From UBA1479 sp963976055 (GTDB taxonomy: Bacteria > Pseudomonadota > Alphaproteobacteria > Rhodospirillales > Casp-alpha2), in NCBI GenBank assembly GCA_963976055.1, contig CAXBJB010000002.1:62001-126000 (forward strand): DNA of 64,000 bases, given 5' to 3'. The notes under the pieces were generated by a model. That model did not search any database. It was given only the letters and a program-made list of their open reading frames with translations, and was not told where the DNA came from. The position numbers were made by a program, and so were the translations under genes. Positions within the stretch are counted from its first letter, which is position 1; each line of letters begins with the position of its first letter. Below, piece by piece: positions 51,819 to 63,420 of the stretch.

Positions 51819-53045
51819 TTGAAGTTGACGGATGAAGAAAAGGCCATGCTGGCCGGCGAAATGGGCGAAGCGAAGCAGTGGGCCATCGACCATCAGGTCA
51901 AGGTCGGCGGCATGTTCGATGCGGCGGATCTGGTGCCGGTCAGCCAGGCCCACATGATGGCGGACCCGGAATCTCTGGGCGAAGCCGGCGGCGACTTCCT
52001 CGAGGACATGGTGGCCAAGGGGGCGCGGGTCGCGATCCCCATGATCACCGACCCCCGGGGCGTCGACCTCAACCATTACCGGCCCTTGGGCCAGTCCGAG
52101 GAAATGGCCACGTTGGAACGGCGCATGATCGCCGCCTGCGAAAAGATGGGCATCCTCATGACCAATACCTGCGTCAACTATCAGACGATCATGCCGCCGG
52201 TGCTGGGCGATCATGTCGCGTTCGGCGACACGGGGGTGGTGATCTATTCCAACAGCATCTGCGGCGCGCGATCCAACTTCGAAGGCGGGCCTTCGGCCCT
52301 GGCCGCCGGGCTGACCGGCCGCACGCCGCGCTACGGCCTGCATCTGGACGAGAACCGCCAGGCGACCCGCCGCTTCGTGGTCCGCGAACAGCCCAGGGAA
52401 TTGACGGACTGGGGCGTGCTCGGTGCCCTGGTCGGCAAGCTGGCCGGGTCCTACTGGGCCGTGCCGGTGATCGAGGGGCTGGAAGCCGTGCCGACCTCGG
52501 ACGAGGCCAAGCACATGGGCGCGGCGATGGCGAGTTTCGGTTCGACCCCGCTGTTCCACATGGCGGGCATCACGCCCGAGGCGCAGACCCTGGCCGACGT
52601 CGGCGGCGACAAGCTGGTGGCCGAGGAGATTACCAAAGCGGACCTTGACGCCCTGCGCGCCGGGTTCGGCGGCACGGGCGACAAGATCGACGTGGTTGTG
52701 TTCGCGGCCCCGCAGCTGTCGATCGTCGAGATGCAGGCCCTGGCGACGCTGTGCGACGGCAAGACGTTCAAGACGGCGGTGATCGTCTGCACCTCGCCGC
52801 AGGTCTATCCGGACGCGACCCGCATGGGCCTGATCGATACCATCGAGGGCGCGGGGGCCAAGGTTCTTGAAGGGACCTGTTTCTACAACCAGTACGCCCG
52901 CGAAATCGGCGAGGCCAACGGCTGGACGCGGCTGCTCAGCAATTCCGCCAAGATCGTCAACATCATCAGCGGCTACGGCTACACCCCGGCGCTGGCGAGC
53001 ATGGAAAAATGCGTCGCCTCCGCCGTTGCAGGAGAAATCGTATGA
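51819..53045 (+). CDS. Aconitase-X large catalytic subunit (DUF521), cis-3-hydroxyproline dehydratase-like
   Basis: This 408-residue protein of the AcnX/DUF521 family has MTNTCVNYQTIMPPVLGDHVAFGDTGVVIYSNSICGARSNFEGG, containing the iron-sulfur cysteine region, and later ISGYGYTPALASMEKCVASAV. The start is TTG at 51819 with GGAG about 10 bases upstream, since no ATG is present near the expected N-terminus LKLTDEEK. Bacterial AcnX heterodimers are known as cis-3-hydroxy-L-proline dehydratases, while archaeal ones act on phosphomevalonate. The TRAP and GntR context favours an imported hydroxy acid or amino acid. It overlaps the small subunit by four bases. Confidence 0.85.
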   Translation: MKLTDEEKAMLAGEMGEAKQWAIDHQVKVGGMFDAADLVPVSQAHMMADPESLGEAGGDFLEDMVAKGARVAIPMITDPRGVDLNHYRPLGQSEEMATLERRMIAACEKMGILMTNTCVNYQTIMPPVLGDHVAFGDTGVVIYSNSICGARSNFEGGPSALAAGLTGRTPRYGLHLDENRQATRRFVVREQPRELTDWGVLGALVGKLAGSYWAVPVIEGLEAVPTSDEAKHMGAAMASFGSTPLFHMAGITPEAQTLADVGGDKLVAEEITKADLDALRAGFGGTGDKIDVVVFAAPQLSIVEMQALATLCDGKTFKTAVIVCTSPQVYPDATRMGLIDTIEGAGAKVLEGTCFYNQYAREIGEANGWTRLLSNSAKIVNIISGYGYTPALASMEKCVASAVAGEIV

Positions 53046-53455
53046 CCAAGGAACTGAAGTGCCACAAGGGGATCGGCGACAAGGTGCAGGGCATCGCCCT
53101 GGTGGCCGACGACAACTTCTCGGCCCGCTACGACCTGGACCGCAAGAAGGGCGTGTTTTCCCGCCCGGCGCACAAGCTGTGCGGCCAGTCCTATCACGAC
53201 AAAATTCTGGTCCTGAACACGTCGAAGGGCGGCGTGGCCTCGGCCTGGATGCTCCACGAAATGAAGTCGCGGAACATCTGCCCCAAGGCGATCCTGTTCA
53301 ACACGGCCAATACCATCCTAGCCCAGGGGGCGGCGCTCGCCAACCTGACCATGTGCGACCGCTTCGCCGACGGCGACGTGACCAAATTGATCAAGACCGG
53401 GGACGAGGTCGTCGTCGATCCGGAAAACGGTCTGGTGACGGTGCTGAACGGCTAG
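53042..53455 (+). CDS. Aconitase-X small subunit (DUF126)
   Basis: This 137-residue swivel-like protein has FSRPAHKLCGQSYHDKILVLNTSKGGVASAWMLHEM and AANLTMCDRF-type blocks typical of DUF126. It pairs with the large subunit to form the active dehydratase. It begins at an ATGA overlap at 53042 and is followed by a terminator, closing the GntR-regulated operon. Confidence 0.85.
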   Translation: MTKELKCHKGIGDKVQGIALVADDNFSARYDLDRKKGVFSRPAHKLCGQSYHDKILVLNTSKGGVASAWMLHEMKSRNICPKAILFNTANTILAQGAALANLTMCDRFADGDVTKLIKTGDEVVVDPENGLVTVLNG

Positions 53456-53478
53456 ACGGACGATCCACGCAATAGACC

Positions 53479-53513
53479 GGGCCTGATGCGCCTTCCTGAA
53501 ACAGGGAAGGCCG

Positions 53514-53521
<8 letters not shown>
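53479..53521 (+). terminator. Terminator of the TRAP/AcnX operon
   Basis: GGGCCTGA at 53479-53486 pairs with TCAGGCCC at 53514-53521, with inner partial pairing of CCTTCCTG and CAGGGAAGG around an AAA loop. GTTTCTTTT follows. The 3' arm includes the uvrA stop codon, so the hairpin may end both transcripts. Confidence 0.85.
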
Positions 53522-56426
<2,905 letters not shown>

Positions 56427-56537
56427 GAGAGTTCCGAGTGCCATCCGTCAGAAGGAAGGCGGAAGGTGCTGTTTTCACAAGCGCTGAGTCATATAGGGGC
56501 CCGCGTCCGACGTAAAGCATGACTCGATTGAGAATAA

Positions 56538-56560
56538 TTTCACTAATATAGTTAGTGAAA
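56538..56560. promoter_or_regulatory. Perfect palindrome in AT-rich region between uvrA and a small membrane peptide
   Basis: TTTCACTAA at 56538-56546 and TTAGTGAAA at 56552-56560 are exact inverted copies with a 5-base spacer. It lies in an AT-rich intergenic stretch (about 56521-56640) between divergent genes and looks like a dimeric repressor operator. No cognate regulator is adjacent. Confidence 0.6.
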
Positions 56561-56702
56561 ATTCACAAAAAAATACATCTTAAACAAAATCTTGAACGTT
56601 TTTGCGTGAATTTAATTTTGAATATGAATAAAATATAACGGTCAAGCAAGGAGGCGCCTCCCTTGAAACCGGCAGCGCTGCCACGATCGAATGGAGGCAC
56701 AC

Positions 56703-56807
56703 ATGACGCAGGACGACAAATCGGCCCTTAAGTGGACCGTCGGGTTCGTGGCCCTGGTCCTTATCCTTGGTTACGGCGCATATGCGGCTGGCTGGCTGAC
56801 CCAGTAA
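56703..56807 (+). CDS. Small membrane peptide, 34 residues
   Basis: An ATG at 56703, with GGAGG 7 bases upstream, opens a 34-residue frame: a charged N-terminus (MTQDDKSALKW) then one hydrophobic helix (about residues 12-31, VGFVALVLILGYGAYAAGWL) and a stop at 56805. An intrinsic terminator follows at 56846. It fits the pattern of a membrane microprotein. No database family was recognised. Confidence 0.65.
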   Translation: MTQDDKSALKWTVGFVALVLILGYGAYAAGWLTQ

Positions 56808-56845
56808 CCGCATGGACGCCATCTGAATCACACCAACGGAACTTG

Positions 56846-56875
56846 CGCCGGCCTCTTCGGGTCGGCGTTTTTTTT
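56846..56875 (+). terminator. Intrinsic terminator after the small membrane peptide
   Basis: CGCCG at 56846-56850 pairs with CGGCG at 56863-56867, extended inward by GCC and GGG, with a T-run of eight after it. Confidence 0.85.
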
Positions 56876-56978
56876 CTGCCTGTCCAAGGGGGGCGGGCCG
56901 GAGGCCATGGGCGTTTGCAAATCGGCTCCGGTGATTTAAAAGGGCCGAATTGAAACGACCGGCCGAGGATTCCGTCAT

Positions 56979-57224
56979 ATGCCCAGCGACAGCGACGCGC
57001 AATTCGACAAGGCGGACATGATTCTGTCCAACGCCTTGCAGGAGTTCATCAGCGCCGGCGTCAGCCAGGAAGTCTATGGCATGGCGATGCTGGAGATCGG
57101 CATCCTGGCCCTGGTCAAACTCGACGAGAGCGAGGAACGGATCGCGGCCCTGGTCGCCGACTTCATCGCCCGGGCGCGCCAGGGTGGGCCGCAGGCACCG
57201 GCGCCCCGGACAACAGACACCTAG
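56979..57224 (+). CDS. Small hypothetical protein, 81 residues
   Basis: This protein has two predicted helices (about 10-35 and 38-70: LSNALQEFISAGVSQEVYGMAMLEIGILALVKL then ERIAALVADFIARAR) and a proline-rich tail. No named domain and no signal peptide is seen. Codon use is host-like. It is in the same direction as ssb, 101 bases upstream of it. Confidence 0.55.
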   Translation: MPSDSDAQFDKADMILSNALQEFISAGVSQEVYGMAMLEIGILALVKLDESEERIAALVADFIARARQGGPQAPAPRTTDT

Positions 57225-57282
57225 CCGCGGCCGGACGATTCCGGCTAAAGTCCGCTATCCTCCCAGGGGGGCGGAACAACCA

Positions 57283-57312
57283 CCACGACACAGCAAGCCA
57301 CGACACAGCAAG
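57283..57312 (+). repeat. 15-base tandem repeat in the ssb leader
   Basis: CCACGACACAGCAAG is present twice head to tail at 57283-57297 and 57298-57312, ending 13 bases before the ssb ATG and partly at its ribosome-site region. It may be a recent slippage duplication. Confidence 0.65.
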
Positions 57313-57325
57313 AACGAGGATTCCG

Positions 57326-57826
57326 ATGGCAGGAAGCGTCAACAAAGTCATTTTGGTCGGCAATCTTGGCCGCGACCCCGAAGTCCGGTTTTCCCAGTCC
57401 GGCCAGAAGATCGTCAACATGTCCATCGCCACGTCGGAAACCTGGAAAGACAAGCAATCCGGTGACCGCAAGGAAAAGACGGAATGGCACCGTGTCGTGG
57501 TGTTTGACGAGCGGCTTGCCGACGTCTGCGAGCGGTACCTGAAGAAGGGTTCCAAGGTCTATCTGGAAGGCACGCTGCAGACCCGCAAGTGGACCGGTAA
57601 CGACGGGGTCGAGAAATACACGACCGAGGTCGTTCTGCCCCGCTTCAATGGCGTCATGACCATGCTCGACGGCCGTGGTGAAGGCGGCGGTGGCGGCGGT
57701 GGCGGCGGCTACGGTGGGGCGGACGACAGTGGATCGAGCTGGGACGGCCCGGGCAACGACAGCTCTGGCGCAAGCGGCGGTGGCGGTGGCGGCCGGTCCG
57801 ACCTGGACGACGAAATTCCGTTCTGA
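57326..57826 (+). CDS. ssb: Single-stranded DNA-binding protein
   Basis: This 166-residue SSB has an OB-fold (about 1-110, with SVNKVILVGNLGRDPEVR and TSETWKDKQSGDRKEKTEWHRVVVF), a glycine-rich linker with long Gly runs, and the acidic C-terminal tip DDEIPF that recruits partner proteins. Length is normal. A 15-base tandem repeat stands in its leader. Confidence 0.96.
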   Translation: MAGSVNKVILVGNLGRDPEVRFSQSGQKIVNMSIATSETWKDKQSGDRKEKTEWHRVVVFDERLADVCERYLKKGSKVYLEGTLQTRKWTGNDGVEKYTTEVVLPRFNGVMTMLDGRGEGGGGGGGGGYGGADDSGSSWDGPGNDSSGASGGGGGGRSDLDDEIPF

Positions 57827-57902
57827 CGGCCGCCGAGGCGGGCCGCGAGAGATAACCGATACCGTTGGGGGGCGGTCTCGAAGGAATCAGGCGAGGCGTT
57901 GA

Positions 57903-59870
57903 ATGACGACCCAAGGGAGCACGACGGTTCCCCCGCGCAAGGGCGTACGTCTGCGCTTCGTTTTGGCGGTCGTGTTGATCGTCGTCGGCTCGGTGCCGTC
58001 TGTCATCTTGGCGTCCTGGCTGCATGCCCGCGCCATCGACATCCAGGTTGCCGACGTGTCGCAGCGCTCCTTGCTGCTGGCCAAGACCTTGGCCCGTTTC
58101 ATTGCAGGCGACCTGATCGAGTTTCAGCACGCTTTGGACGGTCTGACGACGCAATATCCCCTGTCCGGTCTACCCAAGGCGCTGATCGACAGCGCCGATC
58201 ATCGGGGGATATCGGCGATTTGCCTGTTGAGCGGCGCGCGCCAGCCCCAGGACGCCATCGTGATTTCCGGCACGGCCTCCTGTCTGCCGCGGGACGAAAA
58301 CCGCATGTGGCGCGACATCCGGGGGCGGTTGCCCGCATCGGGCGGCGGCATCGTATTTTCCGAGGTCCTGCTGGACAGCGACGGCCAGCCCGCGGTGTTC
58401 GCCGTCAATTTCCGCGCCGGCTTGCCGCTTGCCGCGGCGCGCATGTCGCTTGATCAGTTGCGCGAGTTGCGGCGCTCCATCGTGTTCGGCGAAAAGGGGC
58501 ATGCGGCCATCGTCGATCACCGGGGCAACATCGTGTCCCATCCGCGCCCCGATTGGGAAGCCGCGATCAAGAACATCGCGGCCATCGACCCGGTGGCGCG
58601 CATGATGAAGGGGGAATCCGGTATCTCCCGGTTCCATTCACCCGCCGCCAACCTGAAGATGATCGCCGGTTACGCCTCCGTGCCGGTCGCCGGTTGGGGG
58701 GTCATGGTGCCCCAGCCCGAACAGGAACTGGCGTTCCACGCCGAAGACATCCAGAACAGCACCCAGGTCGCCCTGATCGTCGGGGTGCTGGTGGCCGGTG
58801 GGCTTGCCTGGTGGCTGGCGGGCTGGCTGACCGCCCCCATCGCCCGGATCGAGGCGGCGTCGCGCCGTCTCGCGGCGTCTGAGCCGCCCGGTTCCGTTGA
58901 CGCGGAAGGATTCCTGGTTCCCGCCGAAGTCGCCTCCCTGGCGGCCAATTTCACGGTCATGGCCGATCGCATGCAGATTCGCGATCGGGAGCGCGAGCGC
59001 ATCGTCGACGACGTGCGCCGGCTGAAGGACGAACTGGAGCAGCGGGTCGCCGACCGAACGCTTGAGCTGACCATGGAAATCAACGAGCGCGACCGGGCGG
59101 AAAAGGAGCTTTTGCGTTCCAAGGCCGAGGTCGAATACGCCAACCGCGCCAAGACCGAGTTCCTGGCCCATATGAGCCATGAATTGCGCACACCGCTAAA
59201 CGCGATCCTGGGCTTCGCCGAGGTCGTGCGCGACACCGACCCGGCCTTGGCGAAACCCGAACAGACCCGCCAGTACGTGCAGTATATCTATGATTCCGGC
59301 AGCCATCTGCTGACCCTGATCAACGATCTGTTGGACATCTCGCGGATCGAGGTCGGCGCGATGGCCCTTGAGATGCAGCCGGTCGATCTGCGCGAGGCCG
59401 TCGAAAGTTGCCTTACCATCGTGTCCGAGCGGGCCTCCAAGGCCGGGCTGAAGCTGGTTTCGGACCTGCCGGATGCCCCGGGTACCATCGAGGCCGACCC
59501 GACCCGTCTGCGCCAGATTTTGTTGAACCTCATGATCAACGCGGTCAAGTTCACGCCCAAGGGTGGCACGGTCAGTCTCCAGCTGCGCCGCATGACGGAT
59601 GGGGCGGCGGAGTTCGTCGTCAGCGATACGGGCATTGGCATCGCGCCTGAGGATATGTCGCGGATCATGGAACCGTTCAGCCAAGCGCGGCACAGCCATG
59701 TGTCGAAGAGCGAGGGAACGGGCCTGGGCTTGCCGTTGGCCAAGGCCTTTTCCGAGCTGCATGGCGGCAGCTTGAGGGTCGAAAGCCGCCTCGGCAAGGG
59801 GACCACGGTGCGGGTCATGATCTCGGCGCCGCCTTCGCCTCAGGAAGCAGTTGCTAATATATTGAATTAA
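57903..59870 (+). CDS. Membrane sensor histidine kinase (hybrid partner absent)
   Basis: This 655-residue kinase has a first membrane helix at about 19-39, a large periplasmic dCache-like sensor (about 40-290) and a second helix (about 291-309). HAMP (about 310-360), a coiled coil with QRVADRTLELTMEINERDRAEKE, a HisKA domain with phospho-accepting His426 in FLAHMSHELRTPLNAIL, and an HATPase domain (N-box LLNLMINAVKFT; G1 SDTGIGIAP; G2 GTGLGLPLAKAF) follow. There is no receiver domain and no response regulator next to it, so it is an orphan kinase. Its signal is unknown. gyrA follows after 152 bases. Confidence 0.92.
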   Translation: MTTQGSTTVPPRKGVRLRFVLAVVLIVVGSVPSVILASWLHARAIDIQVADVSQRSLLLAKTLARFIAGDLIEFQHALDGLTTQYPLSGLPKALIDSADHRGISAICLLSGARQPQDAIVISGTASCLPRDENRMWRDIRGRLPASGGGIVFSEVLLDSDGQPAVFAVNFRAGLPLAAARMSLDQLRELRRSIVFGEKGHAAIVDHRGNIVSHPRPDWEAAIKNIAAIDPVARMMKGESGISRFHSPAANLKMIAGYASVPVAGWGVMVPQPEQELAFHAEDIQNSTQVALIVGVLVAGGLAWWLAGWLTAPIARIEAASRRLAASEPPGSVDAEGFLVPAEVASLAANFTVMADRMQIRDRERERIVDDVRRLKDELEQRVADRTLELTMEINERDRAEKELLRSKAEVEYANRAKTEFLAHMSHELRTPLNAILGFAEVVRDTDPALAKPEQTRQYVQYIYDSGSHLLTLINDLLDISRIEVGAMALEMQPVDLREAVESCLTIVSERASKAGLKLVSDLPDAPGTIEADPTRLRQILLNLMINAVKFTPKGGTVSLQLRRMTDGAAEFVVSDTGIGIAPEDMSRIMEPFSQARHSHVSKSEGTGLGLPLAKAFSELHGGSLRVESRLGKGTTVRVMISAPPSPQEAVANILN

Positions 59871-59917
59871 AAAAGAAAATTAATCAGAAATTCAGGTGAT
59901 TTGAGGGCCCGATCGAG

Positions 59918-59946
59918 TTGTTCCGGCAAGGCTGATCTGCTAGAAT
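59918..59946 (+). promoter_or_regulatory. Candidate gyrA promoter
   Basis: TTGTTC at 59918-59923 and TAGAAT at 59941-59946, spacer 17, lie in the AT-rich interval after the kinase gene, about 75 bases before the gyrA start. The -35 matches the consensus in only three positions, so confidence is moderate. Confidence 0.45.
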
Positions 59947-60022
59947 TACCACTGTATTACCAGGAACCGGATGTGCCGGCCGTTGCGGCCTGTAATTATC
60001 TGAAAAATCAGGAAAAATCTCT

Positions 60023-62899
60023 TTGACACCCCCCGACGATCTGCCGCCAGACGGCGCTGAGCCGCTGCCGCCCGATTCGGACGTAAGTCTTATCTCTATC
60101 GAAGACGAAATGCGTTCGTCCTACCTCGATTACGCCATGAGCGTGATCGTCAGCCGGGCGCTGCCGGATGTGCGCGACGGCCTGAAGCCGGTGCAGCGGC
60201 GCATCCTGTTTTCCATGAAGGAAAACGGCTACGAGGCGGGCAAGCCCTACCGCAAATCCGCGCGTATCGTCGGGGATGTCATGGGTAAGTATCACCCGCA
60301 TGGCGACCAGGCGATTTATGACGCCATGGTGCGCTTGGCGCAGAACTTCTCCATGCGGCTGCCACTGGTCGACGGGCAGGGCAACTACGGCTCCATGGAC
60401 GGCGACCGCGCCGCCGCGATGCGGTATACGGAGGCGCGCCTGGCGCGCTCCGCCCATGCCTTGTTGGAGGATATCGACCGGGAAACGGTGGATTTCCAGC
60501 CCAACTACGACGAATCCTCGCGCGAGCCGGTGGTCCTGCCGGCGGGCTTCCCGAACCTTCTGGTCAACGGGGCGGCGGGTATCGCCGTCGGCATGGCGAC
60601 CAACATTCCGCCCCACAACCTGGGCGAGGTCATTTCCGCCTGCTGCGCCTATATCGACAATCCCGACATCACCATCGACGAGCTGATCGCCAACCACGTG
60701 CAGGGCCCGGATTTCCCCACGGGTGCCCAGATTCTTGGCAAGCAGGGCATTATTTCGGCCTACCACACGGGGCGCGGCTCCGTGGTCGTGCGCGGCAAGA
60801 CCTCGATTGAGGAAATCCGCAAGGACCGCTTCGCCATCATCGTTCACGAGGTTCCCTATCAGGTGAACAAGGCGCGCATGATCGAGATCATGGCCGACGC
60901 CGTGCGCGACAAGAAGATCGAAGGCATTTCCGACCTGCGCGATGAATCCGACCGCGACGGCGTGCGCGTGGTCGTCGAGATCAAGCGCGATGCCGAGCCC
61001 GAGGTCGTGCTGGCCCAGCTGTACCGCTTCACGCCGCTACAGACATCTTTCGGCGTCAACATGCTGGCCCTGGACCAGGGCCGGCCGAAGATGATGAACC
61101 TGAAGGACATCATCGTCGCCTTCGTCGCCTTCCGCGAAGAAGTCATCCGCCGGCGCACCATCTACGAACTGGCCAAGGCGCGGGAACGCGCCCATGTGTT
61201 GGTCGGCTTGGCCGTCGCCGTGGTCAACATCGACGCGGTCATCGCCCTGATCCGCGCCGCCAAGGACCCGCAGTCGGCGCGCGAGCAGTTGATGTCCCGC
61301 GACTGGCCGGCCGACGAGATCGAACCCATGATCCGCCTGTTGGACGAGCCCGGCCGCGCCGTGGTCGACGGCGTCTACAAGCTGTCGGAGGAACAGGCCC
61401 GGGCGATCCTGGAACTGCGCCTGCACCGCCTGACCGGGCTGGAGCGGGACAAGATCGGCGGTGACCTGAAGGAACTGGGCGCGCAGATCAGCCACTATCT
61501 GGAACTGCTGGCCTCGCGCGAAATGCTGTTCAAGCTGTTACGCGACGAACTGGTGGAAATGAGCGAGAAGTTCGCCGACCCCCGGCGGACTTCCCTCGAA
61601 GACGACGAGTTCGAACACGACCTCGAGGATCTGATTCAGCGCGAGGACATGGTCGTCACCGTGACCAACGCGGGCTATGTGAAGCGCGTGCCGCTGTCGA
61701 CCTACCGTGCGCAGCGGCGCGGCGGCAAGGGGCGGTCGGGCATGGCGACCCGCGACGAGGATTTCGTCAGTCAGGTGTTCGTCGCCAATACGCATACGCC
61801 CATGCTGTTCTTCTCCTCCGCCGGCATGGCCTACAAGATGAAGGTGTATCGCCTGCCCGTCGGCACGCCGCAGGCGCGCGGCAAGGCGTTCATCAACCTG
61901 CTGCCCCTGAAAGAGGGCGAGACGATCTCGACCGTCATGCCGCTGCCCGAGGATGAAAGTACCTGGAGCGAACTGTTCGTGATGTTCGCCACGGCGTCCG
62001 GCTATGTGCGGCGGAATGCATTGTCCGATTTCACGGACGTGCGGGCCAACGGCAAGATCGCCATGAAGTTCGAAGGCGACTATGCGGACGATAAGCTGGT
62101 CCGTGTGCGCGTCTGTACCGAGGACGACGACATTCTGCTGTCGGCCGCCGGCGGCAAGTGCATCCGCTTCCCCGTTCCCGACGTGCGGGTGTTTGCCGGC
62201 CGTTCCTCCCACGGCGTGCGCGGCATGCGCCTGCCCAAGGGGGACGAGTTGATCGCGCTTTCCGTGGTCCGCCATGTGAAGGTCGAAACGGACGACCGCG
62301 ATGCCTATCTGCAGGCTCGCAACGCGGCCCGGCGCCTAGTGTCCGGCGACTATTCCGAGCGGCCCGAGGACAAGGCCCGCGACGAGGAACTGGCGGCCCG
62401 ACTGGAAGAGCCCAAATTCCAGGAAATGCAGGAAAATGACCAGTTCATCCTGACCCTGACCGAGGACGGTTACGGCAAGCGCACGTCCGCCTATGAATAC
62501 CGGATTTCCGGGCGCGGCGGGCAGGGGGTCGGCAACATCAACGTGGAACGCGCGGGCAAGCCCGACGCCCGCGTGGTCGCCGCCTTCGGCGTGTTGGAGG
62601 AAGACCAGCTTGTCCTGGTGTCCAACGGCGGCCAGATCATCCGTGTGCCCGTGGACGGCATTTCCATCTATTCGCGCTCCTCGCGCGGTGTGCGGGTGTT
62701 CAACACGGCGGAAGGCGAACACGTCGTCTCCGTGTCGCGCCTGCGCGACGTGCAGGACGACGGCGAGGACGAGGACGACATGGAAGAGGGTGCGGGAGAA
62801 ACCGCCGAAGCGCCCGGTGCCGCGCCGGAAGGGGCTTTTGCCGACGTTCCGGACGAATCTCCCGAATCTCCAGACGCCCCGGAAGAGGAGCAGCCCTGA
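60023..62899 (+). CDS. gyrA: DNA gyrase subunit A
   Basis: This 958-residue breakage-reunion subunit has active-site Tyr135 in AAMRYTEAR. The GyrA box QRRGGKG at 564-570 shows this is GyrA rather than ParC. The quinolone region reads YHPHGDQAIYDAM, with Gln96 where E. coli has Ser83; the Asp at the 87 equivalent is kept. The C-terminus is long and acidic (DDGEDEDDMEEG). The start is TTG at 60023 with AGGAAAA upstream. It is translationally linked to coaD (TGATG). Confidence 0.95.
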   Translation: MTPPDDLPPDGAEPLPPDSDVSLISIEDEMRSSYLDYAMSVIVSRALPDVRDGLKPVQRRILFSMKENGYEAGKPYRKSARIVGDVMGKYHPHGDQAIYDAMVRLAQNFSMRLPLVDGQGNYGSMDGDRAAAMRYTEARLARSAHALLEDIDRETVDFQPNYDESSREPVVLPAGFPNLLVNGAAGIAVGMATNIPPHNLGEVISACCAYIDNPDITIDELIANHVQGPDFPTGAQILGKQGIISAYHTGRGSVVVRGKTSIEEIRKDRFAIIVHEVPYQVNKARMIEIMADAVRDKKIEGISDLRDESDRDGVRVVVEIKRDAEPEVVLAQLYRFTPLQTSFGVNMLALDQGRPKMMNLKDIIVAFVAFREEVIRRRTIYELAKARERAHVLVGLAVAVVNIDAVIALIRAAKDPQSAREQLMSRDWPADEIEPMIRLLDEPGRAVVDGVYKLSEEQARAILELRLHRLTGLERDKIGGDLKELGAQISHYLELLASREMLFKLLRDELVEMSEKFADPRRTSLEDDEFEHDLEDLIQREDMVVTVTNAGYVKRVPLSTYRAQRRGGKGRSGMATRDEDFVSQVFVANTHTPMLFFSSAGMAYKMKVYRLPVGTPQARGKAFINLLPLKEGETISTVMPLPEDESTWSELFVMFATASGYVRRNALSDFTDVRANGKIAMKFEGDYADDKLVRVRVCTEDDDILLSAAGGKCIRFPVPDVRVFAGRSSHGVRGMRLPKGDELIALSVVRHVKVETDDRDAYLQARNAARRLVSGDYSERPEDKARDEELAARLEEPKFQEMQENDQFILTLTEDGYGKRTSAYEYRISGRGGQGVGNINVERAGKPDARVVAAFGVLEEDQLVLVSNGGQIIRVPVDGISIYSRSSRGVRVFNTAEGEHVVSVSRLRDVQDDGEDEDDMEEGAGETAEAPGAAPEGAFADVPDESPESPDAPEEEQP

Positions 62900-63420
62900 T
62901 GCCCGGTCATCGCGGCGTATATCCCGGCACCTTCGACCCGGTGACCAAGGGGCACATGGACATCATCACGCGGGGGGCCAGGGTGGTCGACGAACTGGTC
63001 GTCGCCGTGGCCGTCAACGCGGGCAAGGGGCCTTTGTTCACGCTTGAGGAACGGGTCGCCATGCTGGAGGCCGAAATCGCGGCCCTCGACGGCGGGATCG
63101 CGGCGCGGGTTGAGGTCAAACCTTTCGACAACCTGCTCATGGAGTTCGTCGGCCAAGTCGGCGCGTCTCTCATCGTCCGCGGGCTGCGCGCCGTGTCCGA
63201 CTTCGAATACGAATTCCAGATGGCGGGCATGAACGCGCGCCTCAATCCCAAGGTGGAAACCGTGTTCCTCATGGCCTCGGAACGCCATCAGTTCATCTCG
63301 TCCCGGTTCGTCAAGGAAATCGGCTCCCTCGGCGGCGATGTCGGCCATTTCGTCTCGCCCGCGGTGAAGGATCAGCTGATGGTGCGCTTCGAAGAGAGAA
63401 AGCGCTCAGGCGACGAATAG
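62899..63420 (+). CDS. coaD: Phosphopantetheine adenylyltransferase
   Basis: CoaD makes dephospho-CoA. This 173-residue enzyme has the nucleotidyl-transferase motif YPGTFDPVTKGHMD (His18 in TKGH), the RGLRAVSDFEYEFQMAGMN block and the C-terminal HQFISSRFVKEI. Its ATG shares its A with the gyrA stop codon. A hairpin overlapping its stop (63415-63448) has no T-tract. Confidence 0.95.
   Translation: MPGHRGVYPGTFDPVTKGHMDIITRGARVVDELVVAVAVNAGKGPLFTLEERVAMLEAEIAALDGGIAARVEVKPFDNLLMEFVGQVGASLIVRGLRAVSDFEYEFQMAGMNARLNPKVETVFLMASERHQFISSRFVKEIGSLGGDVGHFVSPAVKDQLMVRFEERKRSGDE

Noticed and set aside
50184..53045. A 953-residue frame covering dctQ, dctM and AcnX large subunit
   Set aside because: Its first 540 or so residues are in the wrong frame over dctQ and dctM and read as arginine/glycine-rich shadow; only the part from about 51819 is a real protein.
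56560..56640. SOS (LexA) box upstream of uvrA or ssb
   Set aside because: The alphaproteobacterial GTTC-N7-GTTC type motif was looked for; only a partial match (GAAC then GTGA) is present, so no box is claimed.
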